Shown one piece after another: positions 11,470-22,367 of a DNA stretch of 64,000 nt. Position numbers and translations under genes: made by a program. The stretch is taken from NCBI GenBank assembly GCA_030704615.1, contig CM060734.1, positions 2,482,001 through 2,546,000 on the forward strand, written 5' to 3'. This DNA is from Takakia lepidozioides. Its lineage: Eukaryota > Streptophyta > Takakiopsida > Takakiales > Takakiaceae. The notes beneath the pieces are model-generated. The model was not told the DNA's origin. It ran no database searches and worked only from the letters and a program-made list of their open reading frames with translations. Every line of letters starts with the position of its first letter. The stretch's first letter is position 1.

Positions 11470-11535
11470 TGAGGGGAGAATAAGCCTCCCTTGGCTTATA
11501 TCCCCACCCCGCCTTTTTTTCTCGGGCCACGTGCA
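11470..11535 (-). promoter_or_regulatory. TATA-like module on the gene side of array A2
   Basis: On the minus strand ATATAAGC (11494-11501) follows a GC-rich stretch and precedes TTCTCCCCTCACTTCC. Near-identical modules occur at 12450-12500, 12640-12665 (broken) and 27690-27720, each beside an A array, and a related box lies near 31374. It points toward the RING ORF, whose first codon is about 315 bp away. Confidence 0.5.
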
Positions 11536-11549
11536 GGACGAATCTTCTA

Positions 11550-12625
11550 GAAGCGACCGCCAACTTGACGGTCGCTCGATTTTCCAGAAAATAAAAAAAT
11601 AAACGACCGCCAGAACGGGCAGTCGCTCCATTTTCCGGGAAAAAAAAACAAAAAAAAACGACCGTCAACATAGGCGGTTGCTTCATTAAAAAATTAAATT
11701 AAATAAATAAGCGACCGCCAGCATGGGCAGTCGTTTCATTCTCAAAACATTTAAAATAAATAAGCGACCGCCAATATAGGCGGTCGCTTCATTTTCAAAA
11801 ACTTTAAAACAAAAAAACCGACCGCCAACATAGGCGGTCGCTTCATTTTCGAAAACTTTAAAAAAAATAAGTGACCGCCAACATAGGCTTTCGCTTCATT
11901 TTTAAAAAAAAATTAAAAAATAAGAGACTGCCAGTATTGGCGGTCAGTTTATTTTCAAAACATTTAAAATAAATAAGCGACCGCCAACATAGGCGGTCAC
12001 TTCATTTTCAAAAACTTTAAAACAAAAAAAGCGACCGCAAACATAGGCGGTCGCTTCATTTAAAAAAACTTTAAAATAAATAAGCGACCGCCAGCATAGG
12101 CGGTCGCTTCATTTTCAAAACATTTAAAATAAATAAGCGACCGCCAACATAGGCGGTCGCTTCATTTTCAAAAACTTTAAAAAAAAAAACGACCGCCAAC
12201 ATAGGCGGTCGCTTCATTTAAAAAACATTTAAAATAAATAAGCGACCGCCAGCATAGGCGGTCGCTTCATTTTCAAAACATTTAAAATAAATAAGCGACC
12301 GCCAACATAGGCGGTCGCTTCATTTCCAAAATAATTAAAATAAAAGCGACCGCCAGTAATGGCGGTCGCTGCATCTTAAAAAATAACCATTACAATGACC
12401 GCCAGAAATGGCGGTCGCTGCATTTTGTAAAAACAAAAACTCCAGTAATGGAAGTGAGGGGAGAATGACTGGGGGCTTATATGCCCCCCCCCCCCCCGCC
12501 TCATTCCTCGCTCCACGCGCAGGGCAGACCTCGTAGAAGCGACCGCCACCATGGTGGTCGTTCCATTTAAAAACAAAAAAAAAACGACCGCCAGTAATGG
12601 CGGTGGCTGCATTTATGAAAACAAA
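11550..12625. repeat. Palindrome array A2, with a second promoter-like module
   Basis: About 17 or more units of GCGACCGCC-N6-GGCGGTCGC, commonest centre aacata, in AT-rich spacers of the type ttcattttcaaaacatttaaaataaata. A copy of the gcttatatgcccc module (12450-12500, with a long C run) sits inside it, followed by another palindrome pair at 12538-12605. The array ends at a broken copy of the module at 12640-12671, where gypsy sequence begins abruptly. Confidence 0.85.
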
Positions 12626-12671
12626 AAAGAACTTCAAGCGAAGTGAGGGGAGAATGTCTCGGAGCTTATAT

Positions 12672-13599
12672 GGAGAAATGCTCCACCATCACCAACACAT
12701 ATCTGTGGTGGCGCATAGTCAGTGGCAACGGTCCTGCGAAGTCAAGACTCCACCTGTAGCCCAATCCCATGATTGGTAAAGGATGCAACTGTGGTGTAGG
12801 GGCGTTGAATGAAGCACGCACCCTGTCACACACCCATGCATCTAGCCACGAATTGTTGCACCTCTGTATGCATACCACGCCACCAATATTGTCCCTGCAG
12901 TAAACTGTGAGTGCGTCGCACTCCAAAATGCCCCAACTCCTCATGGGCATGCCGCACTAACCGTGCACGCTGTGTTGGGTGAGGCACGATCCTCACCCGA
13001 CCATCCTCCCACACTCAAAGCAGGTGTATCCCCTCCCACTTGAACCTCTTGGCTCGTTGTAGGATCCGATCCCTCTCCTTGGCAGTCACACTAGCTGTCG
13101 TGTCTCCAGTGCGGAGGTAGTCCAACACAACCGAATCCTCATGTATATCTCTGGCACCACCTAGCTCATCACTAGCCTCAGGGTCCTCAGACACTCCGTC
13201 TACAGTCATCCCTGTTGTAGGTCCAACCTGACCTCCCGATGCCAAGATACACAAAAAGGCAGATGCATGCCATCCCGACACCATCTCCTTGTCCGTCTCA
13301 CCATGCCACCGAGCTCTAGTGTCATCCTGCTGGCTCGTGCATGGATTGCGACTCAATCCATCCGCATCCCTATTGACCAAACCCGGTCGATGCACAACCT
13401 AAACATGTCTCTCACGCTCCTCCACCGTAGCACGAGAGGCAAAGCAATTCCTGTAAGCCTCAGGAACCGCCGTATACGTCGTCTCTCTCCTCTAGTGACA
13501 ATAGGTCCAATGTCAGGCTCCCAATTGCCCTTCGTAACTGCAACCTTAAGTCCAACAGACTTAGAGGTAGAGGACGCGTCCCGTGGTTGCTATGCCGCA
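12672..13599 (-). pseudogene. Collapsed RT/RNase H remnant and integrase N-terminus (copy 1)
   Basis: Reading minus, the post-methyltransferase spacer (NWEPDIGPIVT, RRIRRFLR) jumps to a scrap of RT end (a TVEER/RERH-like stretch near 13420), then to the RNase H tail VNRDADGLSRNPC (13330-13360). The integrase HHCC finger region LVRHAHEELGHFGVRRTHSLLQG follows (near 12900-12960), then the start of the integrase core (LDFAGPLP, VLVMVEHFS). RT catalytic motifs are absent. Comparison with copy 2 shows two internal deletions. Confidence 0.8.
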
Positions 13600-15069
13600 A
13601 CCTCTTGAGCAGTACTCCCTGCCTGCTCAGTCAATGACAAGGCCTCATCCTGCCCCATCATCTCATCCTTGAGGACCTCCTCAACCCGAGAAGAATCCCC
13701 AACCTCATCCATCACAACCGCCTTGGCTGCTAACTCCCTTTGAACCTCGAGCACCTCCCACGTGTGCCATGGATGTCTACACCCTGTGGTCCTCACCGGC
13801 TCGCCCCCACTCACTGCCTGTACCGCCTCGGTAGGCAGAGAGACCGTCAAGGGAAGTGCACTCCGCACTCTTTGTTGCTCAGCCATAACCAATCTGATAA
13901 TCCAGGTCAAGCAATTTAAATCCATTGCTTGCCCCAACACCTGACAACATGATGCCTCAGAAAGAGAAGGCACCGCCGTGGTCCCAGTGGAAAAACCCAT
14001 AGCCCGCTCTCACTCGTCGGCATTAGGCTCCACTAATTGCTGCAACTGAGCATCCCACAGGAGGCCAGGTCCATTATCCCGAAAAGCATGCGATCCTGGG
14101 AAGCTGAGCAGTGTAGGTAGTGCTGCTCGTGGTTGACCCACCTTGTTGATCACTGCTAAAGGCGAACGGTCATCGTGTCTCACACGCAGAGACTGCATCC
14201 CTGTGTCCAAAATGATATCCACTGTGAGGTGTGCTGGCCGCTGCACCCCATCAAATGCACGCTTAAGCAGTGCGGGTGGCATCAAGTTAGTCCACCATAA
14301 CCGTGGGCGATGAGCCCGTAACCCCACTGCAGCTGCATCCAGCAACATTGCTGACCTAAGCCACGACCGGACTTGATGCACATTGGCCATCACCCTGGCC
14401 CGAGAATCGCCCATCAGTGGCACATTCTCCAAGATGTATGCTGGAGATACAACTTAATGAAGCTGCAAGTGGCGCAAAACCCGCACCATCTCCCAAAACA
14501 GACCCGAGCTCGAGTCTCGCAATCCATTGCCATGCCTGGCTGATGAATGCCCTTGGCAGGGCCAACCTGCCACTACCAGATCAATGGAGCCAACCCGCTC
14601 CAAATCCTGCGCCCCCCGCAACAAAATGTCTGCTGGCAAGGCCTGCTGATATCCACGAACTGCAGACACCGGCAACAACTCAGGGTACCGCTGCACCAAC
14701 TGAGCAACATGGCGAAGTGAAACGCGTCGTGCAGTCTCATCCCTCTCCACATACAGGTAACGCCAAACTCGTACACCTGCCTGTAACACAACAGCCAATC
14801 CGGTGCTGATCCCGCCAAACAAGTCCAGAAGACAAATGCCTTCATCCGGATACTGCCACACAATAGGTGTGGTGTCCAATGGAGACAACTGAGGTGGTCC
14901 TGGTGCAATCCCCACAATCTCCTCCTCTCTTGACAGTACAAAAGCCTCCACCCAGACTTGTTGCACCCGTCGATCAGCATCCCGCTACAAATCCTTGCTC
15001 GTGCCCCACAATGGAGTTTGAGCAACCATGGTAGGCAACTCCGCCATACCATATATGTCATCCTGCTCT
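13600..15069 (-). pseudogene. Retrotransposon-borne C5-cytosine DNA methyltransferase (copy 1)
   Basis: The C5-MTase motifs appear in canonical order on one frame: I, LLDLFGGISTG (about 14807-14831), SAM binding; IV, GWPCQGHSS (14545-14567), with the catalytic PCQ cysteine; VI, ENVPL (14408-14433); VIII, RPRLWW (14287-14310); X, ERAMGFSTGTT and LGQAMDLNCLTWI (13895-14005). I to X spans about 310 codons, a bare catalytic domain without plant chromo, BAH or UBA modules. Motif X resembles DNMT3/DRM enzymes, while PCQ is like DNMT1, CMT or bacterial enzymes. Stops at several places (for example TGA at 14010-14012, TAA after HLQLH) kill this copy, but no frameshift is seen across the domain. It is fused between protease and RT. 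Confidence 0.85.
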
Positions 15070-16299
15070 CATGGAGGTGGCACATCCTCTGAATGAGCGT
15101 TGCCCTCAAGTAACTCTCCAGGCCAACTCACTGCAGCTATGAATGCTGCTAGTGTCGGCATCTTGCCCCGCTGGGCGACCGCAACTCCTCCTATAAATGT
15201 CACAGGGAGCTGCACACGCCGGCCCTCCCTTGACTGCCATGCAAGCCTATAGGAAGCTGACCCCTCCCAAAAATCCAGGGTGAAGCCCATGGGGTACAAC
15301 ACTGCCCCACCAACCAGGACATCGTATGAGACCGCGTCTGTCACAATGGCCTTGGCTCGCATCACTGAGCCATCTATAGGGTGATCCGGCCTTAGTCTGA
15401 TAGCCAACTCACGCCATGTCATGCCCCGAGCCTGCTTCGATCCTCCCAGAGACGTCTATATCCGGAAAGGACAAGGCTCCATATCCGCCTCCGTGAGGCC
15501 CAAGCCTGTAATAGCAGCTCTGCCCAGCATCAATGGCTGAGCTCCCGAGTCCACCAAGACCCGCAGTGGCCGGTACCTCTTGCCTGCCGGTCCACTCAAA
15601 TAGAAAATGCCATCCTGGTTGTCTAACATGACAACTCCATGTGTAACCATGGCGCGCTCAATGGCTGGCCTAGCTGACAACTCCATCAACCTGGCAGCTG
15701 CACTTGCCATGGCACCGCCGTGGCAGTCTTGACCCTCAAATCCGAGGATCCCTCCGGCACTACACCTCCCACTATCTCCATAGAAGATGAAGTAACCTCC
15801 CCACTCTCACAGAGTGTAGCTGCCAGCCTGAACACCTCAGCTGGTCTTACCCCCGGCGTTGCAATCATGGTAGCCGAGAAAAATGGAGCCTGGCACATTG
15901 ATGTGGCCGCTCCTAGCAGCACACTAGGTGCCGTAGCCTTGGCAACACTAGGTAGTGGTGCTACCTGTGTAGCTCTCCCCAATGGCATAGTAACCTCCGC
16001 CTCGGTAACAGTCGGGCGAGAACTAGGTGCCATGGATGGCATCGACGTTGTCTCCGCCAATGTAAATGACTGAGGGAGCCTAGCCTGATGGCTTGCCTTC
16101 CCACGCTGTGGATCCAACTCCACTTCTGCACCTCGTGGCTCAGGAACTCGTGCTGCTCCTCAAGTCACGGCTGCAGCAGACTCCACCTGCACTAGTGGTA
16201 GTGTTGCTCCGCACATGAATCCCATGCCTCCCATATCTCCTCCCTCAGGAGCAGAAGGTGGACCATCCGGCCTTGGAGCCGGTACCACATGAGCTGTAG
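15070..16299 (-). pseudogene. Pro-rich linker and retropepsin-like protease (copy 1)
   Basis: After a low-complexity Pro/Ala/Thr linker with one TGA and one frameshift (between 16123-15690 and 15710), the frame shows an aspartic protease: LRVLVDSGAQPLMLG (DSG near 15540-15560), then GLGLTEADMEP and a conserved glycine-rich stretch. A TAG lies where related proteases have Gln (PFRI*TSLGG). The enzyme would mature the Gag-Pol polyprotein. The frame runs straight on into the methyltransferase, so the latter was made as part of the polyprotein. Confidence 0.78.
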
Positions 16300-17235
16300 C
16301 CATGGCAGCGAGCCTCTGCTCTAGCTACTGAAGCCGGTTGGCCATGCTTTGGTCAACACCCTGACCTCCGCGTCCTTGGCCATGTTGAGCTTGCCCTTGG
16401 CCTACACCCCGTGCCTGGCCACCTTGTCCTCTTTGGGCTGCTCCACCTCGCCCCCGGCCACCATTGTTCCTTTGGAACTGGCCTGGGCGCAACTCATGAT
16501 GCAAACCATAGCACTGGGCTTCTCCATGCCTGTACTTGCCACAATGCCCACACTGCAACTATGCAAGCTGTGCATGTGCCGGCCCTTTGCCTCCCTCTGG
16601 GCAATCCTTATTGACGTGGGGTCCTCCACATGTCCAACACACCACATCCGCCCGTTGTTGGTCTGCAAATGAAGGGAGAGACCCCTGCATCTGAGGTCCT
16701 CTCTGCCCTTCCCTGAGCTTCACCTTAGCCCCTTTGTTGCCTTGAGCACGTTGAGGTAGTGGTTGGCTAGGAGCACCACTACCCCGTGGTGTCTCCTTAG
16801 CAAATCCCACCATGACCACTCGTTCCTCCACCATGTTGAGTTCTATCCGCTCTGCCAGCAAAAACACATTTGCTAAGGTGGGTTGGGCCGCTTGTAGGAG
16901 AGTTGCATCCCACACCCTTCTCCTCAACTCCTTGTCCAATATCCCATACCAGAATTGGACTGTCTGAGCTTCCGTAACCCCTTGGGTTACATTTATCAAG
17001 CGCCTCATGTGAGTGAAAGCCTCCCTCAAGCTCTCAGTAGGCTTCCGTTGGAACTCTTGCAAGCTCCGTAACTTCTCTGTCTTCACTCCTTGGTAGTTCC
17101 CTCTCAACTCTTCGAAGAACTCCACAACAGGGTTGAAGGCAGGCACGGGTACTGGTGCTGGTGCGGTAGTGGCTTGGGTGGACGTCGTAGCTACGGTACC
17201 ACCAGTCCTACTAGTCCCACTGCTGCTTGCTGAAG
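16300..17235 (-). pseudogene. gag C-terminal half with two zinc knuckles (copy 1)
   Basis: Gag forms the virus-like particle and packages element RNA. The region starting FNPVVEFFEELRGNYQG matches the retrotransposon gag core (FQRKPTESLREAFTHM, FWYGILDKELRRRVW). Two CCHC-type knuckles follow: CWTCGGPHVNKDC near 16610-16650 and CGHCGKYRHGEAQC near 16515-16558. In-frame stops occur as TAG between the knuckles and TAG after NRLQ, both at probable Gln codons. The N-terminal half is missing here because a MULE end begins at 17236; the matching N-terminal half of this family is at 42179-42723. Confidence 0.8.
17226..17235. repeat. 10-bp gag target copy next to a MULE end
   Basis: CTTGCTGAAG here is the reverse complement of CTTCAGCAAG at 42714-42723. 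Both border a MULE terminus containing CTATTTCATGAGC, in the gag gene of the same gypsy family, one on each side of the insertion point. Confidence 0.65.
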
Positions 17236-17510
17236 AGGTTTACTATTTCATGAGCAGAAACCATGAGCCATGAGCCATGAGCCATGAGCCGCATGAGCCG
17301 CATGAGCGGTGAGCCGAAGTCTAAGATACGCGGATTTCATGAGCGGACTCCTCCAAATTTGGAAATGCGGCAGATTAAACAAGTATTAAAATAATAGTTT
17401 TTTTATTTGACCTTGCCGTTTTTGGACGTTCCAGATCATGTAATGCGGCGAAGATATGTCGTCAGTAACAAGTTCGCTCATGGTTTTTTAGATCCGCTCA
17501 TGGAAATAAG
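17236..17510. mobile_element. MULE terminal region (CATGAGCC repeats), distal end
   Basis: Starts AGGTTTACTATTTCATGAGC and then repeats catgagcc several times. The end at 42724 starts differently but shares CTATTTCATGAGC and the same catgagcc run. Near 17471-17500 the motif recurs inverted (gctcatgg...gctcatggaaataag), so a short fold-back is possible. It lies beyond the stop codon of the MULE transposase at 18094. Confidence 0.6.
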
Positions 17511-17820
17511 TGACTGTGCAACGGGAAATCCAGTATACCACTGCAAAAGGATGTCGCATACTGGCCTGTATAGAGTATTCCGCGGTTTTACATGCCTTAA
17601 CATTGGAATGAAGCTGACCCTTTTGCCGCGATTGAACCAATGGAGTCTGCACCAATACAGTCTGCAGTACTTCACAATTTTGTCTTCTTCGGGTATTCGG
17701 CGGGAAAGGTTTGCAACTGAACTGGGAAATAAGGTGTCGTATTAGGGTTCGCACGTGCGAAATTTCGGAGCGGTTTGGTGTTGGTGAAGGCCGCCTCTGC
17801 CAGTACCTACGACGATACTT

Positions 17821-17845
17821 GGAAATGCGGCGCCGCATTTCCTTG
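17821..17845. repeat. Single B-family palindrome
   Basis: AAATGCGGCGCCGCATTT with flanking GG/CC, identical to the palindromes at 45.1-45.9 and 51.5-53.1 kb. Its presence between a MULE end and a MULE transposase ties this copy to the same transposon family as the 42.7-54.4 kb element. Confidence 0.75.
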
Positions 17846-18093
17846 TCGAAGGTCGAATGAGGAAAGCAAGTTTTCGGAAAGCAGAAAAACATGAACCCTC
17901 CAACATACAAAAATACATGCACGTGGAAGCAAGTGAACGATATAGTAATATCTTAGTTCGAGCAAAACAGGTTACTGGTAGGCAAGACATATGTCGGACC
18001 TTTCTGTGGCCAGATTCTGAGGTACTGGCAGCAGTACAGTTCTACTATCCGAAAAGGATGGGCGTACCATTGTATTGGGACCGCAAGCCAAGC

Positions 18094-20775
18094 TCACTGG
18101 TCCCCTGGATCCATATTCAGAAGAGTGTGAACCTCCTGGGGGCTCAACCCTGGTGCATGTATAAAGTGATGAGTTGTGGAATTACGACGGAGTCTCTTTA
18201 GGTACACGTAGTACAAATGCTTGCAAGGGCAGTATGATGCCCCCTTGTTCGCCATGATCTGGAAGTCGGTACAATTGCAGGTGGGTAATTCTGAAATGGT
18301 GATGGTGTACACCTCATTGCGAACAGCTGAGCCCGCCGTGGCCATCTGATACACACGCCCGAATCCTGGTGGGGGCACTTCTGTCGAGCTCTGGATTGTA
18401 CAGTTCATCCGAAGTGCATTCCCCATCCTTGTCTCGTTCACTTTTGAGGGAGGTCGCCGCCTCTTCGGTTTCCCCCAACGGTGTGTAGGATGCTTAGAGC
18501 TGTCGTGTCCCATTGTTCTTGCTCTCACAGGGGTCGGTGGTGGAGGCTGTGGAAGCGGAAATGGTTCTCTGGGGACGTCAGTGCGCTGCACCATCCGAAA
18601 TCCTGCGGCGGTAAGGGCGTCGGCCTCAACCTGACTCAGATCGCAGCCTGGTTCCACCGGCCACACCGGGGGAGCCTCTGGCATTGTTTGTATGCCGTAC
18701 TTGGGCTTTCCATACACGCAAGTCATACTGTCGTGCCTGCAGAACCAGAACTGGGTGGTTGTCGCCTCCGCAAACTTTGCATGGACAAATCTTCCTGTAA
18801 AAGTAGGAGCAGGGACAGCCCCATCTGGATTCCTCCTTATCATCTCTAAACAACGTTGCCGTGTATCCACACGAATTGCGGAACACCTTCCTCGAAACGA
18901 CGGCTTTAAGCGAGCAATTCTCCACTGTGATGCAGACACAGTCGTCTCCACAATGGCTTGGCCATACTGCATAACAACGGGCGGAATGTGGGGCAAGGGA
19001 GCGGTGGGAATTTTTTGCACGAAATCCCCGGTTGAAGGCGACGGCGATCTGGAATTTCTTGGGCTTCCACTGCTGGAAGACACATTGTGCGGCAACATGA
19101 CGGGACCTCGAGGTGCTGTCCGAATGTTCCTGTCGGATCTCCAGGAATCCTCTTCGCACCCGGTCCTCTTCAATCCTCCGCCTGACAGGGCGAGTCCGGA
19201 CGTCCCCCTCTAGGTGTTCACCTCTGTGGTGCAGAGGCGTCCCTTTGATCTTCTCTCGCAATGCTGTCGCCCATTTCAGTGGATTCTTGGACCTCGAAGC
19301 TGTTCGTACCAACAATTCCTCCCTATCCGGCCCAAAGCCCCATTGTTTGCCGCTCAGGAACTTGTAGTACGTGGCTTGCTGCATGATTGCTCTGTCGATG
19401 TCCTCCGTTGTGGCCGTCACTACGTCCACCAGATGTGCGGCAGAAGACGCTCGCCAGGAGGAGTGGACCGATTCTGCCATATTCGTGTTCGGCATGTCCG
19501 TGTCGGAATCCAAGCACCGCTCCTAGAAGGACACAAACAATGGTGAGGGACCAATCGAAATGTCCGTAACATAAAGACAAATGAACGAAATTGACAGCAG
19601 CCTACCTCCCGCATGTACTGTCCGAATTGTCGATACCGAAAATGCCACCACCCCAACCAGCTGTGCAATGCTCCCAGATTGGTTGTCTCCACTGCACCTG
19701 ACGTGTTCCACCAAGCCTCGATGATAGCAAACTTAACCTCCGCGTCATCAAATGTGGGTGCATCCTTCCACGCCGTACAAAGGACACGGTGTTCAGCCTG
19801 GAATGAGCTAGCAACAAATTTGGTAGTGTAGTGGGATAGACTCTGCATCCAATGGAATCCACAGGATCTCTCTTTCCCCTCCATTGGAACATTGGGGTCC
19901 TCACCGTACACACGCCGCACCGCTGCCCAGTTGGCCTGAGCGTTGTCTGCCATGAATCCCCTGAAATTGGAATCTGGCAATCCCGCCCTTGCCATCTGCT
20001 GGTTTATGCCCTCCCACAGATGCATTTCGGACTGTGTGTCCTCCCTTTTCATCTCGCAGATTGCAATCGTCATGAGCCTCTTGGAGTGATAGTCATAAAC
20101 ATGCGCACCCATAGTCACCCACTGATGGTTTGTAATTCGCTTGATGTGATCAAACATCACCCAAGCATTCGACAAGTTTCCAGTTGTCATGCGAGTGACC
20201 GAGTCGACTCCACTCCCAGGCCCACACGTCGACATTTTGAAAATGTAACAACGATCGGATTTGCTGCCTTGCCCTGGAAACCTGCTACCTTGGATGTAGT
20301 CATATCCAGTCATTCGTTTCACCTCCAGGATTGAGTACATGTCCGACCCCCTGCCGAACTCCTGCTTGCAAGATACGATGTGATTCCGCACATTCGGACT
20401 ACAAACGTGCGAGACGGACTCCAAGAGGTCACGCATCTCGTCTTCGGTCAAGGGCTCTCGGTCGGAACCATCTTCAGACATGATTTTGCCAAGAGCAATC
20501 TTGTGGGCTGCCTTCAGCTGAATCTGCTTTGGTCTGGCTCCGGGGCTCAATTTCACCTCCTCTTTTATGATGTCGTGGGCGTCCTGCACAGCCTCACGCA
20601 TGTTGCCTCTCGCCAAGGGGTGGCAGTGGACCCCAACGTGTATGCAAGCTCTAGTCCAGTCTGGGAGCAAATGGATTACGTAATATTGCTTGGCTCTGCA
20701 CATGGACATGCACGTCGGTGGTTCTTTGCAATGTGCACACTTGAAAGAAGGTACCCTTTGGAACCCATAAAAATG
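18094..20775 (-). pseudogene. MULE-type transposase with SWIM zinc finger, copy 1
   Basis: The N-terminal part has a Cys/His region (KCAHCKEPPTC, CRAKQYYVIH). The catalytic core shows WVTMGAHVYDY, FRGFMADNAQANWAAVRRVYG (core Asp) and AIIEAWWNTSGA (candidate Glu), as in MULE DDE transposases that cut and paste DNA. An intron of 83 nt (19523-19605) with donor GAG/GTAGGC and acceptor CTAG fits the frame on both sides. Exon 2 carries MAESVHSSW, a linker, and a SWIM finger: TCNCTDF then YCPCKHLYYVY near 18180-18290. One frameshift sits near 19180. The stop is TGA at 18094. The N-terminal start is not certain; a 33-bp duplication disturbs it near 20760-20815. Confidence 0.82.
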
Positions 20776-20820
20776 GCTAAGTCCCAGACCCCACAGAACT
20801 CATAAAAGTGCCTAAGTCCC
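20755..20820. repeat. 33-bp tandem duplication at the 5' end of MULE copy 1
   Basis: gggttccataaaaatggctaagtcc-like and gaactcataaaagtgcctaagtcc-like stretches stand side by side as two diverged copies. The duplication falls where the transposase N-terminus should continue upstream. Confidence 0.55.
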
Positions 20821-20859
20821 TGGCAGTCCTCTAACACTCGGTTGGAATGCCACTATTGT

Positions 20860-21000
20860 GGATTATAGTCTGCACTGACTATAACATAGCGTCCCATCTG
20901 TGCAGCTCACTTCAGTAGAACACTCCCTCTATAGTTAGCACCGACTATACCGTAAGACATGGCACTATTGTGGGTAGCTTATAGTCGGCACCGACTTTAA
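20860..21000. repeat. Palindrome family C, left cluster
   Basis: Imperfect palindromes of the form TATAGTCGGCACCGACTATA: tagtctgcactgactata near 20866, tagttagcaccgactata near 20933 and tagtcggcaccgactt near 20981. The same family lies on the far side of the next transposase (22700-23100). Confidence 0.7.
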
Positions 21001-21149
21001 GATTGGGTTATGTGTCATGAAGCATTCGATGGCTATATTCGGTGCCGATAACTTCAGGCTCGATATCGTTTCGATGGACCTCACCTTAAGACCTTGCCTT
21101 TTTCGTGTTGTCCACGCAAATGTAGTTTTCATGATGGAGATTTTACCTG
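21001..21149. other. Possible intron end before MULE copy 2
   Basis: No coding match is seen. The segment ends ttttacctgtag at 21141-21152, a good acceptor located where MULE copies 1 and 3 have theirs, just before the (M)PN.NM.ESVH.SW block. Exon 1 of this copy is missing. Confidence 0.4.
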
Positions 21150-22367
21150 TAGGGATTGGATCTAGAAGAGGACGCAGCAATGCCAAATGTGAACATGTCT
21201 GAGTCCGTGCATGCGAGCTGGCAGGTCGGGAGTGGTGTCTTAAAAGTGGACCTCTACACAGCCAACAAAGATGACATGACAAGGGCTATTTTGCAATCAT
21301 CGGCCTTCCATAATTATCTAAAGGGTGGTGCAAAGGGTTCTGGTCCCGATCGCCAACAATTATTAGAACGGGCAGCAGCACGGTCTTCTGATCCTCTGAA
21401 GATGGCAGAGGCGGTAAGAATTTTTGTGGAGGGAACTCCTCTCCATACCACACCCAGGCGCCATGAAGGTGCCGAAGGACTAAGAGTGCCCACAACTACT
21501 GTTCAGATGTCTCTAGAGATGTTGGAGGATGACCTTCCACTACAGAATAGAAAGCTGGTTTTGGAGACCGCCGTGTCCACAACATGTTGGCACATCGCCC
21601 GGACGTCCGACACTTCAAGAGTAAAGTGTTGGGTAGTACGGTTTAACAGTGCATAGCCATGCAAAGAAGAAATCCGGCCACTCCACAGTTTGGGTGTTCC
21701 TGCTCCAAGATATGTGGGTTGCCACTATCCTCCGGCTTTGGTAAAACCAAAGATGATGGAAATGTGGCACTGCCCAACTGATATCATGTACTGCGTCGGT
21801 GGTGAAGCAGGGCGATGTGTGCTCGATAGACCAGATGTTCCCGACGTTTGGCCTGTGATGGTTGGGACAAATTTAAATCACGAGGAGGTTGACGCCTTAA
21901 CCGTGGTTTGACTTGTTCCTACAGACGACAAGAGCACTGCCGAAGGAGAAGGGGACACTGTTGCGGATGATAGCAATCACTTGGATCCAGACACATATGC
22001 AACCAAGAGATGGGGTAAAATATATCGACGAAAGCCATTGAGTGCACAAGCCCGTAAAAAGATGGAGTTCGGACAATCTTTGAAGGCAATTGTATAATCG
22101 TTCAAAGATGTTCCCCGCCCTGGAATTGGTCGTGTGTACACACTCTGCACACCGGGATTGGCCAAAGCAGGGGAGGTCTATAATGTGTGCAACTTTGGAA
22201 AAATGAAGAGGGCTAAATCCGCATACACCCATTGCAAGCACATATACTATAATTTGTTGTGCCGATTGAAAATGCGGGAAGACTCGGAGGACATCAACCA
22301 TCCTAATTTCTCCGTAAATGAGGTGAAGGCAATGTTAGTTCACGACCCTTGTCCTTGGTTACCATAG
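21150..22367 (+). pseudogene. MULE transposase C-terminal exon, copy 2 (C-palindrome family)
   Basis: One frame from the acceptor at about 21152 to 22367, broken only by TAG (21654-21656), TGA (21909-21911) and TAA (22094-22096). It aligns with copy 1 exon 2: NVNMSESVHASW against NTNMAESVHSSW, GPDRQQLLERAAARSSDPLKMAEAVR, VPAPRYVGCHY, VGTNLNHEEVDALT, and a C-terminal CKHIYYN that corresponds to the CKHLYYV end of the SWIM finger. The first SWIM cysteines are degenerate (VYNVCNF). The catalytic exon is absent, so only the DNA-binding C-terminal half remains. All three stops fit Gln or Arg codons changed by C to T. It is more diverged than copy 3 and is flanked by C palindromes on both sides. 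Confidence 0.78.

Larger units (their letters stand above)
12672..17235 (-). mobile_element. Ty3/gypsy element with internal C5 DNA methyltransferase, copy 1
   Basis: Order on the minus strand: gag C-terminal part with zinc knuckles (17235-16300), linker, aspartic protease (15710-15070), methyltransferase (15000-13895), a deleted RT region, RNase H tail and integrase zinc finger (13400-12840), and start of the integrase core (to 12672). RT and most of RNase H are gone, but protease to methyltransferase is one open frame broken only by stops. The 5' end abuts a MULE terminus at 17236; the integrase core stops mid-motif at 12672 and resumes at 27487. A second copy of the family lies at 36304-42723. 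Confidence 0.85.

Noticed and set aside
17236-17510. A complete small MITE bounded by CTATTTCATGAGC and GCTCATGGAAATAAG
   Set aside because: The inner inverted copy is imperfect, no flanking duplication is seen at about 17505, and the same left terminus at 42724 leads into a long element. A terminal region of a larger MULE is the simpler reading.
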